Positions 1 through 6,158 of a stretch of 8,781 bases of DNA are shown in pieces (the first letter of the stretch is position 1; each line of letters opens with the position of its first letter). Both the position numbers and the translations under genes were made by a program. This DNA comes from JBFLVN01 sp040758475 (GTDB lineage: Bacteria > JAGRBM01). Below the pieces are notes generated by a model. That model was not told the origin of the DNA. It saw only the letters and a list, made by a program, of their open reading frames with translations, and ran no database searches. The stretch is from positions 1-8,781 of the forward strand of contig JBFLVN010000156.1 in NCBI GenBank assembly GCA_040758475.1, written 5' to 3'.

Positions 1-31
1 CTGCGGGCACCCTCTCCCAAAGGGAGAGGGA
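1..31. repeat. Dispersed palindromic repeat (hairpin), partial copy at window edge
   Basis: Positions 10-18 (CCCTCTCCC) and 22-30 (GGGAGAGGG) form a perfect 9-bp stem around an AAA loop. The same stem, preceded by GGGC(C)A, recurs at 2484-2504 as the right end of a longer element, so this is a dispersed repeat family and not a chance hairpin. It lies just downstream of the stop of the minus-strand glutathione S-transferase gene. It could act as a transcript-end hairpin, but no T-run follows it on the minus strand, so a classical terminator is not supported. The element may continue left of the window. Confidence 0.7.
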
Positions 32-48
32 ATTTGAGGAAGGGGGTC

Positions 49-651
49 TTAATCCGCGTTCGCCTTCTTAAACGCCGGGCGCGAAGTGCAGCGCGAGACG
101 TAGGCCCCGATTTCCGGATGGCCTTCCAAAAGCCCCATGGCCTTCCCCCACCCGAGGATCGAGCCGATCATCACGTCAGCGGCGGAGAAATTTCCAAGCA
201 GGTATTCCTTCCCGTCGAGGGCCTTGCGGAGGACTTTCAAGCACACGGCCAGTTTCTGCTTGCCCTCTTCCACCGCGGCGGGCGAGCGCTTCTCGGGCGG
301 GAGCATCAGGAGGTGATTGGCGATCTGGATCACCGGGGGTTCCAGCGTCGCCATGGCGTAGATCATCCACTGGTAATACTTCCCCCGGTCCGCCGACCCG
401 ATCGCGGGGGCGAGTTTCTTCTCGGGGAACTTGTCGGCCAGGTACAGGCAGATGGCGGCCGACTCGAACATCTTCAAGTTCCCGTCCTCGAACGCCGGCA
501 CGGCGCCGTGGGGGTGGATTTCCATGTATTCCGGCTTCTTGTGATCCTTGGCCTTCATGTCGAGCCGGACGATCTCGTAGGGGACTTCGAGTTCTTCGAG
601 CAGCCAGCGCGGCCGCGTCGCGCGGCTCCGGGGGGCGTAGTAAAGCTTCAT
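49..651 (-). CDS. Glutathione S-transferase family protein
   Basis: This is a 200-residue cytosolic GST-fold protein, the usual length for the family, which conjugates or reduces substrates with glutathione. The N-terminal thioredoxin-like domain (about 1-80) begins MKLYYAPRSR; Ser9 sits where bacterial GSTs carry the catalytic Ser/Cys. The cis-proline motif is at Val51-Pro52 and the glutathione-binding E-S pair at Glu63-Ser64. The all-helical C-terminal domain (about 88-200) contains the N-capping box and conserved aspartate in NFSAADVMIG (154-163). The start is well supported: AGGAGG (659-664, minus strand) lies 7 bases before the ATG. It is apparently monocistronic, since the next minus-strand gene upstream is 86 bases away with unlike codon use. 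The substrate cannot be told from sequence. The family call is firm; the subclass is not. Confidence 0.93.
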   Translation of the reverse strand: MKLYYAPRSRATRPRWLLEELEVPYEIVRLDMKAKDHKKPEYMEIHPHGAVPAFEDGNLKMFESAAICLYLADKFPEKKLAPAIGSADRGKYYQWMIYAMATLEPPVIQIANHLLMLPPEKRSPAAVEEGKQKLAVCLKVLRKALDGKEYLLGNFSAADVMIGSILGWGKAMGLLEGHPEIGAYVSRCTSRPAFKKANAD

Positions 652-737
652 TGGGGGGCCTCCTAGATGGCACGGCCCATCCTCTTAAATGCTGGCGGGG
701 AGAGGGGCAAGAGGGGGCTAGACCCGCCACCAGGAAA

Positions 738-1088
738 TCAGGTCTCATTTTCTTCCTTTGTCTTAGTTTCCTCCGGAACTGGGGTATCAGATTTTTCCCC
801 ATTGCGTTTTCCATATTTGCGAGTGATGTAGCCGAAGAAAATTGCGGCGAAGGCGAGCTTTCCCGATTTGGATTCAATGAATGGGATTTTCGCCGTCCTC
901 CCTCCCATCTCTATCAACGCCGAAACGACGAGCGCGATCAACGCAGCCGGCAGGTCTTGCCTCCAATTAAAGGGGGAATAGGGTTGGCCAGTCGGACGAA
1001 CCCCTACCATCGCGCTTATGGCGTAGGAAAGCGCTCCCAGAGCAAGCGCCGTCAAAATAGAAACGATACAAAAGAGGAGAAAATCCAT
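738..1088 (-). CDS. Small hypothetical membrane protein (three predicted helices)
   Basis: I do not recognise the family of this 116-residue protein. Hydrophobic stretches at about 3-28, 45-63 and 76-93 look like three membrane helices. The C-terminal tail (about 94-116) is very polar, rich in Lys, Glu and Thr, and probably cytosolic. It begins 23 bases after the stop of the zinc-ribbon gene at 1112-1567 on the same strand, so the two are probably co-transcribed. A GGTGG stretch just before the ATG is a fair ribosome binding site. Codons are less GC-biased than in the flanking genes (for example TTT, GTT, ATT and TTG near the start), which together with the lack of a known family suggests recent acquisition. 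Reality as a gene is likely; function is unknown. Confidence 0.72.
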   Translation of the reverse strand: MDFLLFCIVSILTALALGALSYAISAMVGVRPTGQPYSPFNWRQDLPAALIALVVSALIEMGGRTAKIPFIESKSGKLAFAAIFFGYITRKYGKRNGEKSDTPVPEETKTKEENET

Positions 1089-1111
1089 CGATCCACCAAT
1101 ACCTTCCGCCC

Positions 1112-1567
1112 CTACTTCTGTCCGGCCACGGAGGAATCATCCGGGTCTCTCGGCGCCCAGTGCGGCAGGCCGCAATTCACGCAAGAAAACCGCCCGAACG
1201 AAAGACCGCCCTTGGCCCGCATCGAACGGATAGATGGTGGAAGCCAGGTCATGGCCTCCGCTCGTTTTTCCGAAACACCCGAAAAAAACTTTCCGCACCT
1301 GGGACAACGCCATTGAGCGGCAAGCGTGAAAGCAACGAAAGTAGAAAAGATATTCGCCAGCAACAGAACGAACGCGCCGGATTTGTACGGAAGGACAAAA
1401 GCCACCGGAACGAGGACGAACCACCCCGCCACGGCTGCTACAAATATTCGGTGGTAGATAGCGTGCGACCGCCACGCGGCGTAATAGGGGTCGGATGGTT
1501 TCAAATCTTCCTTGCGATGGGCGGCAGGCATCCCCCATTCTGCCCGCTCGGCCTCTTCGTCGTCCAT
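1112..1567 (-). CDS. Membrane-anchored zinc-ribbon protein, hypothetical
   Basis: This 151-residue protein has an acidic N-terminus (MDDEEAERAE), two closely spaced hydrophobic helices (about 41-60 and 64-84) forming a hairpin, then a C-terminal zinc-ribbon-like domain with CPRC (Cys88, Cys91) and CVNC (Cys129, Cys132). Two CxxC knuckles about 37 residues apart are typical of a structural zinc site. Both ends probably face the cytosol. AAGGGGG lies immediately upstream of the ATG. It is the first gene of a probable two-gene unit with the membrane protein at 738-1088. A TATAAT hexamer lies about 50 bases upstream. Codon use is more A/T-tolerant than in neighbours. No specific function can be assigned; a membrane-tethered regulator or assembly factor is conceivable but not shown. 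Confidence 0.77.
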   Translation of the reverse strand: MDDEEAERAEWGMPAAHRKEDLKPSDPYYAAWRSHAIYHRIFVAAVAGWFVLVPVAFVLPYKSGAFVLLLANIFSTFVAFTLAAQWRCPRCGKFFSGVSEKRAEAMTWLPPSIRSMRAKGGLSFGRFSCVNCGLPHWAPRDPDDSSVAGQK

Positions 1568-1592
1568 TACCCCCTTTCAATCCATTTTCTTC

Positions 1593-1621
1593 TTGACATT
1601 TACCCACGCTTCCGTCATTAT
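1593..1621 (+). promoter_or_regulatory. Candidate sigma-70-like promoter, plus strand
   Basis: A perfect -35 hexamer TTGACA (1593-1598) is followed 17 bases later by CATTAT (1616-1621), a 4/6 match to the -10 consensus. It would read toward the gene starting at 1739, leaving a leader of about 110 bases. The leader includes a GC-rich palindromic stretch (GGCCCCGGGGCC followed by TTTT, near 1703-1718) that could fold. This is sequence-based inference only. Confidence 0.4.
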
Positions 1622-1622
1622 A
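1617..1622 (-). promoter_or_regulatory. Candidate -10 box (TATAAT), minus strand
   Basis: The minus strand reads a perfect TATAAT at 1622-1617, about 50 bases upstream of the zinc-ribbon gene start at 1567. No convincing -35 is seen at 16-18 bases spacing. It overlaps the proposed -10 of the opposing plus-strand promoter, so only one direction might be occupied at a time. Confidence 0.33.
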
Positions 1623-1738
1623 CGGCTAGTTTTCGGTTTTTATCTCGGTCGTTCACGAGCGGTCTTTCCTCCTGATAGCCAAGTCTTGCGATTTCGGGCC
1701 TTCGCGGCCCCGGGGCCTTTTGCGCCCTCGAACGACCC

Positions 1739-2545
1739 ATGCCTTGCCCCCTCCACCAGAACTCCCCTGCTCCCGCCCCCTCCGAGGCGGCGGTAAAGCT
1801 CGTCCGCTCGGAGAAGTTCGTCAAAGACGTCTGCGGCAAGGTGGAAAAGGGGTGCACGCCCCACGTGGTGGCCTTTGCGAAGGGGCTCCCGCTCAAGGAC
1901 TTCTGGACCATCTGGGCCCTTGGACTTGCGGCAGAGGAGAAAGAAGAAAAAGACCGGGACGAACGGGAAAAGACGTTCGCCCAGTTCGTTCATCAGGTGC
2001 AACTCGCCCTGGCCGAGGCGCGCATCGACGCCGAAATGCGGGTGCACAAAAAATCCCCCCACGTTTATCTGGAGAGCAGCCCGGCTTGCACCGGGGGCGG
2101 AAGCTGGAAGCGGAAAAGAAACGAGCCGCCTACCGATGAAGAGCGATTCGAGCGGAACCCCCTCGAATACCTCCGCTATGCTGAGTCCTGCATCGCGGGC
2201 CCCTACTCCCTCGACCCCGCGGCCCGCAAAGAGTTCGAGACGCCGTGCGTGCAGTGCCAAATCAGCCGGCGCGAGGAAGCGGCACGGATCGTATCGGAAG
2301 CCATGAAGAAGGTTCGGGAAGAGAAGGCGCGGAAGGAAAGAGGAGCGGGCGAACTTGCCCCTCCCCCCCTGGGGGAGGGTGCCGCGGAGCGGCGGGAGAG
2401 GGCCGATCGCGCAGGCACTACCCTCTCCGATTCAGCCCTCTCCCGGGACTTTGGACTGGGCGCTTCGCGACCTGGTGGGGCCACCCTCTCCCAAGGGGAG
2501 AGGGGCATGAATGATCCGGAAAATGGCCGTGGCCCCGGGCCGTAG
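1739..2545 (+). CDS. Hypothetical protein with possible helix-turn-helix; C-terminus derived from a repeat
   Basis: This 268-residue protein is not recognised with confidence. Codons up to about residue 206 have the strong GC-ending bias of a real gene. Residues about 39-62 (CTPHVVAFAKGLPLKDFWTI and following) then a helical acidic/basic stretch (64-105, AQFVHQVQLALAEARIDAEM) resemble the N-terminal HTH plus helix layout of phage small-terminase-like proteins; this is a weak, pattern-level comparison. Residues 136-156 and a CVQC pair (Cys170, Cys173) follow, then a Lys/Arg/Glu-rich helix (175-201). From residue 207 to 256 the reading frame passes through the 150-bp palindromic repeat at 2357-2506, giving a low-complexity tail and a stop 39 bases beyond it. 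There is no clear ribosome binding site before the ATG at 1739, so the start is uncertain. The native C-terminus was probably near residue 206 and was extended by the insertion. Confidence 0.62.
   Translation: MPCPLHQNSPAPAPSEAAVKLVRSEKFVKDVCGKVEKGCTPHVVAFAKGLPLKDFWTIWALGLAAEEKEEKDRDEREKTFAQFVHQVQLALAEARIDAEMRVHKKSPHVYLESSPACTGGGSWKRKRNEPPTDEERFERNPLEYLRYAESCIAGPYSLDPAARKEFETPCVQCQISRREEAARIVSEAMKKVREEKARKERGAGELAPPPLGEGAAERRERADRAGTTLSDSALSRDFGLGASRPGGATLSQGERGMNDPENGRGPGP
2357..2506. repeat. 150-bp dispersed repeat with palindromic ends (MITE/REP-like)
   Basis: The left end contains CCCTCCCCC (2359-2367), loop CCT, GGGGGAGGG (2371-2379), a perfect 9-bp hairpin. The right end contains CCCTCTCCC (2484-2492), loop AAG, GGGAGAGGG (2496-2504). 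The two ends are inverted with respect to each other (GCCCCTC at the left, GAGGGGC at the right), so the whole unit has imperfect terminal inverted repeats. The interior holds further fragments of the motif (near 2396-2403 and 2420-2445). The right-end hairpin repeats at 10-30. No target-site duplication is evident. It lies inside the reading frame of the gene at 1739-2545 and carries no gene of its own. Confidence 0.72.
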
Positions 2546-2620
2546 GAAGGGCCTGGGCGTGTGTGTCCCCGGGCGAAAACAAAAAGCTAAGATGGCCGGA
2601 GGCGGGTGGAATCCCCTTTC

Positions 2621-3667
2621 ATGGAAGAAATCCTCGTCATCCTGGCATGCCTGTGCCTCAATTCGCTTCTGGCCGCCTACGAGATGGCCTTCGTCTCCGT
2701 CCCCCGGCACGCCCTCAAGAAGGCGGCCCGCGACGGCAGCAAGGACGCCCAACGGCTGCTCTCCCTCCGGGAGAATCCCGAGCGCACCCTCTCGGTCATC
2801 CAGATCGGCATCACGCTCGTGGGCGCCGTCTCCGCCGCCGTGGGCGGCGCGGGGGCCGTCGAATCCATCGTGCCCATATTCCAAGAGCGGCTCGGCATGA
2901 GCGATAGCGCCGCCGAGTTCACCGCGATCATCCTGGTGGTACTCCCCATCACCTACCTGAGCGTGGTGATCGGCGAGCTCGTCCCCAAATCGCTCGCCCT
3001 CCGCAACCCGCTCCGCATCACGCTGCTGGGGGCCCGGTGGCTCTTCATCGCCGACCGCGCCCTCTCCCCCGCCGTGGCGGTTCTCGAATGGTCCACGAAA
3101 TTGCTTTTGCGCCTCTTCCGGTCCAAGGCCCCCGTTCCCCCACCCGAAACGACCGTGGAATTGGAAGGCCTGCCCCGGCACCACCAGGAGGCCATCCTCA
3201 ACCTCGCCCACATCGAGCGCCGACGCATCAAGGACATCCTCGTCCCCTGGAAGAATGTCACGAGGGTCCAGCTCTCCGATGCGATGGAGGACGTCGTACC
3301 CGTGGTCTTCGCCTCGGGCCATACCCGCCTTCCCGTCGTCGATCAGGGCACCGTCACCGGAGTACTCCATACCAAGGAGTTCCTGGCCTACCGCGAAAGC
3401 GGGGGGAAAGACTGGAAATCCATCGTCCGCCCCATCCTGAGGGTCCAGGGGCAGGATTCGATCTTGAGCATCCTCCGGCGGATGCAGAGCAGCCGCAGCC
3501 ACATGGCCGTCGTGCCGGACGGCGGCCCGGAACCGGCCGGCATCATCACATTGGAGGACATTTCCGAGGAGATCTGGGGCGACCTGCTCGACGAAGACGA
3601 AAACAGCCGCATCCGCCAGGTCTTTGCCGATCGGGTCAAAACCAAGCTCAAACCGCCCCGGCCGTAG
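2621..3667 (+). CDS. CNNM/DUF21 and CBS-domain membrane protein (CorC/HlyC-like, short form)
   Basis: This 348-residue inner-membrane protein belongs to the CNNM (DUF21) family, whose better-known members are Mg2+/Co2+ efflux transporters, often annotated as hemolysins. The DUF21 membrane domain covers about 1-165, with helices near 2-26, 58-80, 98-118 and 136-156 and the family signatures IQIGITLVG (60-68) and GELVPK (118-123). A CBS-domain pair follows: RIKDILVPW (202-210), HTRLPVV (234-240), then the second domain ending AGIITLEDISEEIWGDLLDE (306-325). The protein stops there and lacks the C-terminal CorC_HlyC domain of typical members of about 430 residues, and the usual DEYGG before the last CBS strand reads PDGGPEP. 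I prefer the ATG at 2621 because GGTGGA ends 10 bases upstream; an in-frame GTG at 2606 would add five residues but sits only 3 bases after GGAGG. The family is firm; the transported ion is inferred. Confidence 0.92.
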   Translation: MEEILVILACLCLNSLLAAYEMAFVSVPRHALKKAARDGSKDAQRLLSLRENPERTLSVIQIGITLVGAVSAAVGGAGAVESIVPIFQERLGMSDSAAEFTAIILVVLPITYLSVVIGELVPKSLALRNPLRITLLGARWLFIADRALSPAVAVLEWSTKLLLRLFRSKAPVPPPETTVELEGLPRHHQEAILNLAHIERRRIKDILVPWKNVTRVQLSDAMEDVVPVVFASGHTRLPVVDQGTVTGVLHTKEFLAYRESGGKDWKSIVRPILRVQGQDSILSILRRMQSSRSHMAVVPDGGPEPAGIITLEDISEEIWGDLLDEDENSRIRQVFADRVKTKLKPPRP

Positions 3668-3684
3668 GGATTAGCGCCTTGACT

Positions 3685-3698
3685 CCCCCGCCCGGGGG
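3685..3698. other. GC-rich hairpin between genes
   Basis: CCCCC (3685-3689), loop GCCC, GGGGG (3694-3698) forms a short strong stem in the 51-base gap between the CNNM gene and the Tat-signal gene. No T-run follows, so intrinsic termination is not supported. It may separate the two transcripts, or be incidental in GC-rich DNA. Confidence 0.25.
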
Positions 3699-3718
3699 CG
3701 TCGAAAGTTCCCTGCATC

Positions 3719-4348
3719 ATGAGCGAGCAAGTTCCGGAAGGGGCTCCCGGTAATCTCCTGCCACGCCGGGGGTTTTTGAAAGTCGGCCTCCTCGGCACGG
3801 CCGCCGTGGCCGTGGGGGGCGTTGGCCTCGCTTTGCGCGGATCGGTCCTGCGGGAAGCGCCGGCGGCGGGGCTCAAGTGTTTGACGCTCCGCGAATATTC
3901 CATCCTTGCCGCCGTGGGCGATGCCATTCTCCCGGCGGCGGGCGAAGGGGCCCCTTCGGCGTCCGAGATCGAAGTGGCCCGCGTGGCCGACGACGTTCTC
4001 TCCCAAGTGCCGGAGGAAGACCAGAAGCAGGTAAAACTTCTCCTCGGGATTTTCGACAACGCCCTCGTCTCGTTCCTCTTCGACGGCCGCATGACGCCGT
4101 TTACGAAGCTCTCCCTCGAAGACCAGCAGAGAGCGCTCCTGGCCTGGGGGAATTCCCGGGTGCAGTTCCGCCGGACGGCGTTCCAGGCATTAAAGGGACT
4201 CGTCGGAGCGTTCTACTACGGCGACAAACGCACCTGGAAGCGGATCGGCTACGGCGGGCCGCCGGACGTTTCGGCCTACCGGATCATGCGCGCGGCCGAG
4301 CGGGAAAAAGAGCAAGGGGGCCTTCGGGCCCAAAGGAAGCTGCCGTGA
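3719..4348 (+). CDS. Tat-exported gluconate 2-dehydrogenase subunit 3-like protein (GMC partner)
   Basis: This 209-residue protein opens with a twin-arginine signal: LPRRGFLK (Arg16-Arg17), then a glycine/alanine-rich hydrophobic stretch (about 22-40), with processing likely near the APAA at 47-50. The mature part (52 onward, LTLREYSILAAVGDAILPAA) matches the start of the gluconate_2-dehydrogenase_3 family, the small gamma subunit of membrane-associated FAD sugar/polyol dehydrogenases. In that family the small subunit carries the Tat signal and exports the folded flavoprotein as a hitch-hiker. The GMC gene overlaps its stop by four bases (GTGA, 4345-4348) and has no signal of its own, which fits that scheme. 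No good ribosome binding site is seen before the ATG. The family is well supported; the substrate is unknown. Confidence 0.92.
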   Translation: MSEQVPEGAPGNLLPRRGFLKVGLLGTAAVAVGGVGLALRGSVLREAPAAGLKCLTLREYSILAAVGDAILPAAGEGAPSASEIEVARVADDVLSQVPEEDQKQVKLLLGIFDNALVSFLFDGRMTPFTKLSLEDQQRALLAWGNSRVQFRRTAFQALKGLVGAFYYGDKRTWKRIGYGGPPDVSAYRIMRAAEREKEQGGLRAQRKLP

Positions 4349-5892
4349 GCATCTATACCGGTAGCGATATTACTGGCGATCTCCAGCTCTCCTGCGACGT
4401 GTGCGTCGTGGGTTCGGGGGCGGGCGGGGCCCACGTGGCCGAGCGCCTCGCCACGGCGGGAAAGAAAGTCATCGTCCTCGAAGAGGGCGGCTACCACACG
4501 AGCGACGAATTCAATCTAAACGAAGCCGACATGCTCCCGATGCTCTATCAGGACCGGGCGAACCGGGGAACGATGGACCTCTCCATCGTCATCGCCCAGG
4601 GGAAGGCCGTCGGCGGCACGACGGTCGTCAATTGGACGACGAGCTTCCGGACGCCACCCCACGTTCTCGAATACTGGGCCGAGCACCACGGGGTCGAGGG
4701 GATTACGGTCGATGCCTTAAATCCCCACTGGGACCGGGTCGAAGCGCGGCTCAATATCTCCGAAGTCCCCCGGGAAAACGTGAATCGCAACAACCAGGTC
4801 CTCTGGCGCGGGGCCGAGAAACTCGGCTGGGAGCCCTATCTTTTAAAGCGCAACGTGAAGGGGTGCGCGCATCTCGGATACTGCGGGATGGGCTGCGCCA
4901 TCGATGCCAAGCAATCCATGCTCATCACGCTCATACCCGACGCCGTGCGCGCGGGGGCCGATCTCTTCGCCAACTGCTGGGTGGAGCGGATCGAGGCAAG
5001 CGGCCGCAAGGTAAATAAAGTCGTGGGGCGCGTCCAGGACCCCAAGACCGGCAAGCCCACGGGCCACACGATCACCGTCGAATCGAAGCTCGTCGTCCTC
5101 TCGGGCGGCGGCATCAACAACCCGGCCCTGCTCCTCCGTTCCAAGCTCGGAAATTCGAGCGGCCGCGTGGGAAAGCGGACCTTCCTCCACCCGGCCAAGG
5201 GGATGTCGGGCTTCTTCGCGGAGCGGATCGAAGGCTTTTATGGTTCGCCCCAGTCCGTGGCCGTCCACAAGTTCGCCCAGCGCGAAGGGAAGATGGGCTT
5301 CTTCATCGAAGTGGCCCCCACCCACCCCATGTTCACGGGGAATTTTGCGCCGGGGATCGGAAAAACCCTTCGCGATCCCATGGACCGCCACGCTTATAGG
5401 AACATCGTGGGGGCCATCCTCATCGACGGCTTCGATCCAGCGGATTTCGATGAAGGCGGGACGGTTGGAATCCGCGAGAACGGCCGGCCCAAGGTCGATT
5501 ACAAGTGGACGCCCCGGCTCGTGGAAGCGTTAAAGGAAGGCTGCAAGCGCTCGGCCGAAATCCAGTTCGCCGCCGGGGCGCAGGAAGTCCACTCCTTCCA
5601 CTTCGCGGAGCCCGTGGTGATGAAGTCGGTGGACGAACTTAAAAAACTCGACGAGGCCCCGTGGGGCCCCAACCATCAGCTCGTCTTCTCCGCCCACGTC
5701 ATGGGCGGCTGCTGCATGGGCAAGGACCCGCAGAAATCCGTGGTGGATTCGAAGCTGAAGCACCACGAGTTCGACAACCTCTTCGTCGTGGACGGCTCGG
5801 TCTTCCCCACGTCCCTCGGAGTGAATCCCCAGCTCTCGATCTACGGCCTTTCCTCCTGGGCCTCCGAGCACGTCAAGGCGGCGGCGGGGTGA
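4345..5892 (+). CDS. GMC-family FAD-dependent oxidoreductase, large subunit with possible [3Fe-4S] motif
   Basis: This 515-residue flavoprotein oxidises an alcohol, sugar or polyol, probably in the periplasm with the small subunit encoded just upstream. The FAD-binding Rossmann motif GSGAGG is at 23-28, followed by Glu46 at the end of the second strand for the adenosine ribose. The C-terminal GMC signature has His451 (HVMGG) and Asn494 (VNPQLS), 43 residues apart, matching the catalytic His/Asn pair of the family. Cys174, Cys180 and Cys184 (C-x5-C-x3-C, then DAKQS) match the spacing of the [3Fe-4S] ligands in bacterial FAD glucose dehydrogenase; long-chain alcohol oxidases share a similar cysteine run. 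The start is the GTG at 4345, overlapping the previous stop, with AAGGA (4333-4337) 7 bases upstream. The frame stays open further upstream to 3877, but that part lies inside the preceding gene. No cytochrome c gene follows. Confidence 0.95.
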   Translation: MSIYTGSDITGDLQLSCDVCVVGSGAGGAHVAERLATAGKKVIVLEEGGYHTSDEFNLNEADMLPMLYQDRANRGTMDLSIVIAQGKAVGGTTVVNWTTSFRTPPHVLEYWAEHHGVEGITVDALNPHWDRVEARLNISEVPRENVNRNNQVLWRGAEKLGWEPYLLKRNVKGCAHLGYCGMGCAIDAKQSMLITLIPDAVRAGADLFANCWVERIEASGRKVNKVVGRVQDPKTGKPTGHTITVESKLVVLSGGGINNPALLLRSKLGNSSGRVGKRTFLHPAKGMSGFFAERIEGFYGSPQSVAVHKFAQREGKMGFFIEVAPTHPMFTGNFAPGIGKTLRDPMDRHAYRNIVGAILIDGFDPADFDEGGTVGIRENGRPKVDYKWTPRLVEALKEGCKRSAEIQFAAGAQEVHSFHFAEPVVMKSVDELKKLDEAPWGPNHQLVFSAHVMGGCCMGKDPQKSVVDSKLKHHEFDNLFVVDGSVFPTSLGVNPQLSIYGLSSWASEHVKAAAG

Positions 5893-5904
5893 GGCTGGCC
5901 ATCC

Positions 5905-6078
5905 ATGACAGCAGAAGAATTAGACCGTTTTTATACTGCGCGAGTCCTGGCTGCTATACGGCGTGGCCTCGAAGCAGTCGAACAAGGAAATTTTGTTCAA
6001 GAAAAAGAAATGGACCGCCAGCTTGACGAAGAATTTCCAGTCCTGTCATTCCGAGCGAAGCGAGGAATCTCCGAGTAG
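5905..6078 (+). CDS. Small antitoxin-like protein, probably orphan, with repeat-derived tail
   Basis: A 57-codon ORF begins ATG 5905, 12 bases after the GMC stop, in the same frame; GTGAGG lies about 12 bases before it. The sequence starts MTAEELDRFYTARVLAAIRR, followed by a part (21-44) that includes GLEAVEQGNF and EKEMDRQLDEEF. The pattern IRRGLEAVEQGNFV..EEM recalls the C-terminal region of many small antitoxins (xGLxxxExGxxVxxEE). This is a pattern match, not a proven family. No toxin gene is adjacent. The last 11 residues (LSFRAKRGISE) are read from the palindromic element starting at 6044, which also supplies the stop. Codons are AT-rich (TTA, ATA, AAT, TTT, GAA) unlike the GMC gene, suggesting transfer. 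It may be a remnant of a toxin-antitoxin pair cut by the repeat. It could also be non-coding. Confidence 0.5.
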   Translation: MTAEELDRFYTARVLAAIRRGLEAVEQGNFVQEKEMDRQLDEEFPVLSFRAKRGISE

Positions 6079-6129
6079 GAGACCTTGTAGCCAATCCCGA
6101 GAGACCCCTCGCGGACGCTCGGGGTGACA
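6044..6129. repeat. 86-bp palindromic dispersed element (TGTCATTCCGAGCG type)
   Basis: The left arm at 6044-6071 begins TGTCATTCCGAGCG and ends GCGAGGAATCTC. The right arm at 6101-6129 runs GAGACCCCTCGC ... CGCTCGGGGTGACA. The outer 14 bases match as inverted repeats at 12 positions and the inner 12 bases at 10, leaving a loop of about 29 bases. I recognise this motif as a widespread repeat found in many unrelated bacterial genomes, often intergenic. It sits between the convergent small ORF and aarF-type gene and may act as a two-way transcript end. No clear target-site duplication is seen. Confidence 0.82.
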
Positions 6130-6158
6130 TTCAGTACGGTCAATATCGGTCCTAGTTT

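Noticed and set aside
34..666. Plus-strand open frame of 210 codons across the GST gene
   Set aside because: Antisense to a complete, motif-bearing GST gene.
694..728. Inverted GGCGGG/CCCGCC arms and a GAGAGGGGCAAG fragment between the GST and membrane-protein genes
   Set aside because: The stem is short with a long loop and no T-run; similarity to the repeat end is only about 12 bases and could be chance.
1695..1718. Possible intrinsic terminator or attenuator before the gene at 1739 (GC palindrome followed by TTTT)
   Set aside because: The stem is only four pairs around a four-base centre, and the T-run is too short to claim termination.
2432..3502. Minus-strand open frame (356 codons) opposite the CNNM gene
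   Set aside because: Antisense shadow rich in Gly, Asp, Glu and His, with no recognisable domain; the plus-strand product is a clear family member.
3877..4344. Upstream extension of the GMC frame to an ATG at 3877
   Set aside because: It overlaps the Tat-signal gene, encodes an Arg/Gly/Pro-rich segment unlike any GMC N-terminus, and the GTG at 4345 has a good ribosome binding site.
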